Positions 60,757 to 64,000 of a stretch of DNA of 64,000 nt are shown here, piece after piece. The first letter of the stretch is position 1; each line of letters starts with the position of its first letter. The stretch is from Hymenobacter monticola. Its GTDB lineage: Bacteria > Bacteroidota > Bacteroidia > Cytophagales > Hymenobacteraceae. The stretch spans positions 2,294,001 through 2,358,000 of the forward strand of contig NZ_CP094534.1 in the NCBI RefSeq assembly GCF_022811645.1, written 5' to 3'. The notes below the pieces were generated by a model. The model was not told where the DNA came from. It searched no databases and saw only the letters and a list, made by a program, of their open reading frames with translations. A program made the translations under genes and the position numbers.

Positions 60757-61077
60757 ATGAGCACCTCCCGCCGCTTCTTCGTGTGCACCAGGCAAAAATC
60801 CGAAGTAGGGGAGGACGTAGCCAAAGCTCTTAAAAAAGAGCTCAAGCACCAAGGGCTGAAAAAGCAAGTAGTTGACGGCCACAAGCAGCGCACTCAGGTG
60901 CAAACCTGCGACTGCCTCGACCTGTGCCGCGACTGCAAAAAAGGCCCCGGCGCGGCCCTTATCGTGTATCCCGAAGGCACGGTGTACGGCAACGTGCGCC
61001 CCGCCGATGCCGCCGAACTGGTGGCCGAGCACGTGGGCCGGGGCAAGGCCCTGAAGCGGCTGCGAATAGAAGAATAA
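60757..61077 (+). CDS. (2Fe-2S) ferredoxin-domain protein, small
   Basis: 106 residues with a thioredoxin-like 2Fe-2S pattern: FFVCTRQK at the start and the unusual cluster TCDCLDLCRDCKKGPGAALIVYPEG, then VYGNVRPADAAELVAEHV. The family usually has a C-x-n-C pair at the N-terminal end; only one Cys is seen there. Partners unknown. It follows the ArsR gene by about 115 bases. Confidence 0.7.
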   Translation: MSTSRRFFVCTRQKSEVGEDVAKALKKELKHQGLKKQVVDGHKQRTQVQTCDCLDLCRDCKKGPGAALIVYPEGTVYGNVRPADAAELVAEHVGRGKALKRLRIEE

Positions 61078-61160
61078 GCTCATCATTGGGGGCGCCTCCA
61101 ACCGTAGCGCGCTGTAATCCGTTGATAGGGCAATTCATCCGTTACTCATTCGCCGCTCCC

Positions 61161-62453
61161 ATGCGCTTTTCTCTCGCAGCCCTGCTTCTGACCGGGCTGG
61201 CTTTCTCCGCTGCCGCCCAGCCGGCGGCCCCTTCCGATACCGCTTCTCTTGATACTGCCCTCCGCACCGGGCTGGCGCCGCTGGGCACCCGCACCGGGCT
61301 GGCGCCGCTGGCCACCCGCGCCGCGGCGCAGGCCCAGGGCACCAAGTCGTTTGGCCAGCTGGGCAGCAGCGGCCGTCTGAGCTTGCTGCCCATTCCGGTG
61401 CTGTTCTACCAAGCCGAAACGGGCTTCGGCTACGGCCTGGGCGCGCTGCTTAGCGGCCGCTTCTCGGCCGATACCCTCACGCGCCCGTCTAACGCCCGCG
61501 TGCAGTACTGGACCACCCAAAAGGGCCAGTCGCTGCTGCAGCTGGTGCACTCCGTGTACACGCCCGGCGAGAAATTCTATCTCAACGGCGAAATCAGCGC
61601 CTACGACATTTTGCTGTATTACTACGGCAAGGGACCGAACTCGCTCAGCGCCGATGAGTCGGAAACCAATTACAATCTGTTCATCATCAACCAGCGCCTG
61701 CAGAAGCAGATTGCGCCCAAGCTGTTCTTCGGTGCGCAGTACCGCTACACGGCCATCTCGAAGCTCAATATCCCGGGCCGCAACCTGGATAACACCGCCT
61801 CCAATATATTCAATACCGAGCCGCGCATGACCGAGCGCGAACGCCAGAACACCCGCGTGTCGGGCCTCGGCCCGGTTATTTCCTACGACACGCGCGACGT
61901 GCCCCTGGCCGCCTTCAAAGGCAACCTGCTCGACTTCGGCGCTACCTTCAATGGCACGGGCCTGGGCTCCGACTACCGGTTCGTGCGCTACCAGCTCGAT
62001 GCCCGCCACTTCCAGCCCCTGGGCTCCAACCGCACCATTCTGGCGGCGCAGTTCCTCGGGCAGTTCCACACCGGCGACGTGCCCTTCCGCGAGCTGGCCG
62101 GCCTGGGTGCCAACCTCGGCGGCACGCTCTACAACAACGCCAACCTGCTGCGCGGCATCTACGAGCAGCGCTTCCGCGACCGGCAGATGATTATGTTTCA
62201 GGCCGAAATCCGACACAAGCTGTTTCCCAACGGCGGCGCCGTGCTAAGCCGGTTCGACGGGGCCATTTTTGGCGGCGTCGGCAACGTGAACAACTACATC
62301 GACAAGTTTGCTCTGAACGACACGAAGTACGCCGGTGGCGCCGGCATTCGCTTCAACTTCATCCGGCGCGACCGGGTGAACCTGCGCCTTGACTACGCCG
62401 GCGGCACGGGCAGCTCGCCGGGCATTTTGTTTGCTATTGGCGAAGCATTCTAA
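61161..62453 (+). CDS. Outer-membrane beta-barrel protein (BamA/TamA-like)
   Basis: 430 residues: signal peptide AALLLTGLAFSAAAQ, an N-terminal stretch with a tandem RTGLAPLGT repeat, then barrel sequence (GYGLGALLSGRFS; KLFFGAQYRYTAIS; GPVISYDTRDVPLAAFKGNLLDFGATF; AEIRHKLFPNGGAVLSRFDGAIFGGVG) ending in a C-terminal Phe, which fits a barrel recognised by BAM. The GPVISYDTRD(V) block resembles Omp85 surface-antigen barrels. POTRA domains are absent. Function unknown. Confidence 0.75.
   Translation: MRFSLAALLLTGLAFSAAAQPAAPSDTASLDTALRTGLAPLGTRTGLAPLATRAAAQAQGTKSFGQLGSSGRLSLLPIPVLFYQAETGFGYGLGALLSGRFSADTLTRPSNARVQYWTTQKGQSLLQLVHSVYTPGEKFYLNGEISAYDILLYYYGKGPNSLSADESETNYNLFIINQRLQKQIAPKLFFGAQYRYTAISKLNIPGRNLDNTASNIFNTEPRMTERERQNTRVSGLGPVISYDTRDVPLAAFKGNLLDFGATFNGTGLGSDYRFVRYQLDARHFQPLGSNRTILAAQFLGQFHTGDVPFRELAGLGANLGGTLYNNANLLRGIYEQRFRDRQMIMFQAEIRHKLFPNGGAVLSRFDGAIFGGVGNVNNYIDKFALNDTKYAGGAGIRFNFIRRDRVNLRLDYAGGTGSSPGILFAIGEAF
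61263..61316 (+). repeat. Two 27-base tandem repeats in the barrel gene
   Basis: Units 61263-61289 and 61290-61316, one base apart in sequence, encoding TRTGLAPLG-type residues just after the signal peptide. In frame, so length change would be tolerated. Confidence 0.8.
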
Positions 62454-62475
62454 TGCGCCTGAATCGACTGTTATC

Positions 62476-62511
62476 AAGCCCCTGCTTCCTTGGAAGCAGG
62501 GGCTTTTTTTG
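62476..62511 (+). terminator. Terminator after the barrel gene
   Basis: 12-bp stem (62476-62487 with 62494-62505) followed by T-run. Confidence 0.8.
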
Positions 62512-62739
62512 GTGTTTATACTTAACTTTTTAAGCATTAATACTTAAAAATTGTGGGCTGTCCTAGGATGTCGTATGGTTGAGTTTTGCCGATGAAAAAA
62601 TGTGCATGGTTAAGCGCTGCATATTGAGGCAGTTAAGTTTCTAAAAAAGAATGCTGAAGTTAGGGAGTAGCTGAACTGTTGACGAGGGCTGCTAAGCTGG
62701 GCCCTATCCTTCTGATGAAAGTGGGCGTACACCCGCCCG

Positions 62740-63984
62740 ATGAACCACGCTACGCCCGCCCGTTTCCTCGCGTCCGACGAGGGCGCTTTTACTATCCTTT
62801 CCCAAGCCACGGAATGGCTGTTTCCGGTGCCGAAGCGTGACCGCAGCGCCCGTCTGCTGCACCAGCAGCTGCCGTTGCCGCACCCCGGGCTGCGCATGAG
62901 CGTCATCATCCCGGCCAAGGACGAAGTGGCCAACCTGCCGGCCACGCTTGCCGCCCTGGCCGCGCAGGTTGATTTGCAGGGCCAGCCCTTGCCGGCGGGC
63001 AGCTTCGAGGTGATTGTGCTGGCCAACAACTGCACCGACCACACCGCCGACCTGGTGCGGGAGCAGGCCGGCCGCTTTCCGCACCTGGCGCTGCACGTGG
63101 CCGAGCTGTGCCTGCCCGCTGCCCAGGCCCACGTGGGCCGGGCCCGCCGCCTGCTCATGGACGAAGCCTGCGCCCGCCTGGAGCTGCTGGGCCGGCGCCA
63201 CGGCATCATCGCCAGCACCGACGCCGACACCCGCGTGGCGCCCACCTGGCTCGCCGCCATCGAGGCCGAAATAACGGCGGGTGCCGATGCCGTGGGCGGG
63301 CGCATTTTCACCGAAATGCGCGGCCGGGCCCTGCAGCGGCTCCGCCGCATCCAGACGGCCGATGCGGCCTACCGCTTGCTCTGCGCCCGCCTCGAAGGCC
63401 TGCTCGACCCTGCGCCCGCCGACCCGTGGCCGCGGCACCACCAGCATTTTGGCGCCAGCCTGGCCCTCACCGCCCAGGCCTACCGGCAAGTGGGCGGCCT
63501 GCCCGAGGTACGTTTCCTGGAAGATGAGGCCCTGTGCCAGGCGCTACGGCAGCACGATTTGAAGCTGCGCCACAGCCCTGCCGTGCAGGTGCTTACCTCG
63601 GCCCGGCGGCAGGGCAGGGTAGAAGTAGGCCTCTCGTGGCAGCTGCGCGAGTGGCTGCACATGAGCCGGCAGCAGCGCGAGCCGCAGGTCGAAAACCCTG
63701 TGCAGCTGGCCCGGCGCTGGCAGGTGCGCCGCCAGCTGCGCGCCTGCTGGAGCAACAGCCCCGGGGCGGAAACTGCGGCGCTGGTCACGCGCCTGGGCCT
63801 GCCCAAGGCGAAGCTCTTAAAACACTTGCGGCAGGCTCCATCATTTGGGAAGCTCTGGGATTGGGTGTTGGCGCACAGCCCCGCGCTGGCCGTGGCACCG
63901 GTGCCGCTGTCGCAAGCGCTGCTACTGCTGCCGCGGCTTATCCAAAGCCACGTGGTGGCGGAGGGGCGGGCCTTGGCGGCCTAG
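62740..63984 (+). CDS. Family 2 glycosyltransferase
   Basis: 414 residues, GT-A fold. SVIIPAKDEVANLPATLAAL near residue 54 (nucleotide-sugar site), ASTDADT near 159-164 (DXD type), and VGGLPEVRFLEDEALCQAL near 247 (ED acceptor region). No membrane segment. The C-terminal 130 residues are helical and Arg-rich. Likely acts on cell-surface or lipid-linked sugars; the substrate is unknown. Confidence 0.85.
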   Translation: MNHATPARFLASDEGAFTILSQATEWLFPVPKRDRSARLLHQQLPLPHPGLRMSVIIPAKDEVANLPATLAALAAQVDLQGQPLPAGSFEVIVLANNCTDHTADLVREQAGRFPHLALHVAELCLPAAQAHVGRARRLLMDEACARLELLGRRHGIIASTDADTRVAPTWLAAIEAEITAGADAVGGRIFTEMRGRALQRLRRIQTADAAYRLLCARLEGLLDPAPADPWPRHHQHFGASLALTAQAYRQVGGLPEVRFLEDEALCQALRQHDLKLRHSPAVQVLTSARRQGRVEVGLSWQLREWLHMSRQQREPQVENPVQLARRWQVRRQLRACWSNSPGAETAALVTRLGLPKAKLLKHLRQAPSFGKLWDWVLAHSPALAVAPVPLSQALLLLPRLIQSHVVAEGRALAA

Positions 63985-64000
63985 CGCTTCTCCAGCAAGT

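Noticed and set aside
62515..62739. Riboswitch or small RNA before the glycosyltransferase
   Set aside because: Only weak A+T palindromes (near 62520-62550) and no recognisable riboswitch core.

Overview
The window is about 60% G+C chromosomal DNA from a member of the Bacteroidota, most likely a Hymenobacter-like Cytophagales bacterium. Four things in the sequence support this. It carries the type IX secretion (Por) genes porU and porV and secreted proteins with Por-type C-terminal sorting domains. NuoG is short and lacks the molybdopterin domain. Several gene starts are preceded by Bacteroidota-type promoters (TTTG about 19-20 bases before TAnnTTTG). Shine-Dalgarno sequences are mostly absent. 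There is no rRNA, tRNA, CRISPR array, integrase or transposase, so this reads as ordinary chromosome. It is, however, unusually rich in intergenic inverted repeats.

Layout. 1-4421: four consecutive FKBP-type prolyl isomerases and an NrnA-type DHH phosphoesterase, all on the minus strand, facing ndk (4743). 5266-12578: an AAA ATPase with a nucleoside-type MFS permease, an Old Yellow Enzyme, superoxide dismutase, a YqaE/Pmp3 membrane peptide, the tRNA deaminase tadA and small secreted proteins. 12713-12879: a degenerate 42-base tandem repeat, then aspS (12996). 15866-16924: a phytanoyl-CoA dioxygenase-like protein. 17040-25532: the Complex I operon nuoA-nuoJ on the minus strand, ending in a terminator directly after nuoJ, with no nuoK-N. 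25664-33017: Uma2 nuclease, pruA, a DUF3592-like protein, a dNMP-kinase-like P-loop protein, a HAD phosphatase, a UbiA prenyltransferase, a cold-shock protein, iscX, ferredoxin and a DUF2520 protein. 33241-36828: a 1195-residue secreted, T9SS-sorted protein. 37208-43184: cytochrome c maturation genes (ccmB, C, D, E, F) with a CXXXY-type CcmE. 43235-49434: a T9SS-sorted beta-helix protein, a protease-like/propeller/barrel outer-membrane fusion and a DAO-type oxidoreductase. 49651-51162: an MBL-fold hydrolase and pssA. 51291-57927: porU, porV and an M16 homologue without its zinc motif. 57994-63984: NDH-2, a carboxypeptidase-regulatory-like protein, an ArsR-type regulator, a small 2Fe-2S protein, an outer-membrane barrel and a GT2 glycosyltransferase.

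How the genes fit together. The main themes are respiration (NDH-1, NDH-2, cytochrome c maturation, SOD, Fe-S genes) and envelope biogenesis and secretion (FKBPs, PorU/PorV, two T9SS cargo proteins, outer-membrane barrels, PssA). The least explained material is repetitive DNA. One family of palindromes has arms like GTCATGCTGAGCGGAGCGAA; a second consists of about 100-base palindromes with low-complexity arms whose sequence differs at each site; and there is a degenerate 42-base tandem array before aspS. They sit between genes, inside operons (three or four in nuo) and in one case over the pssA start codon.
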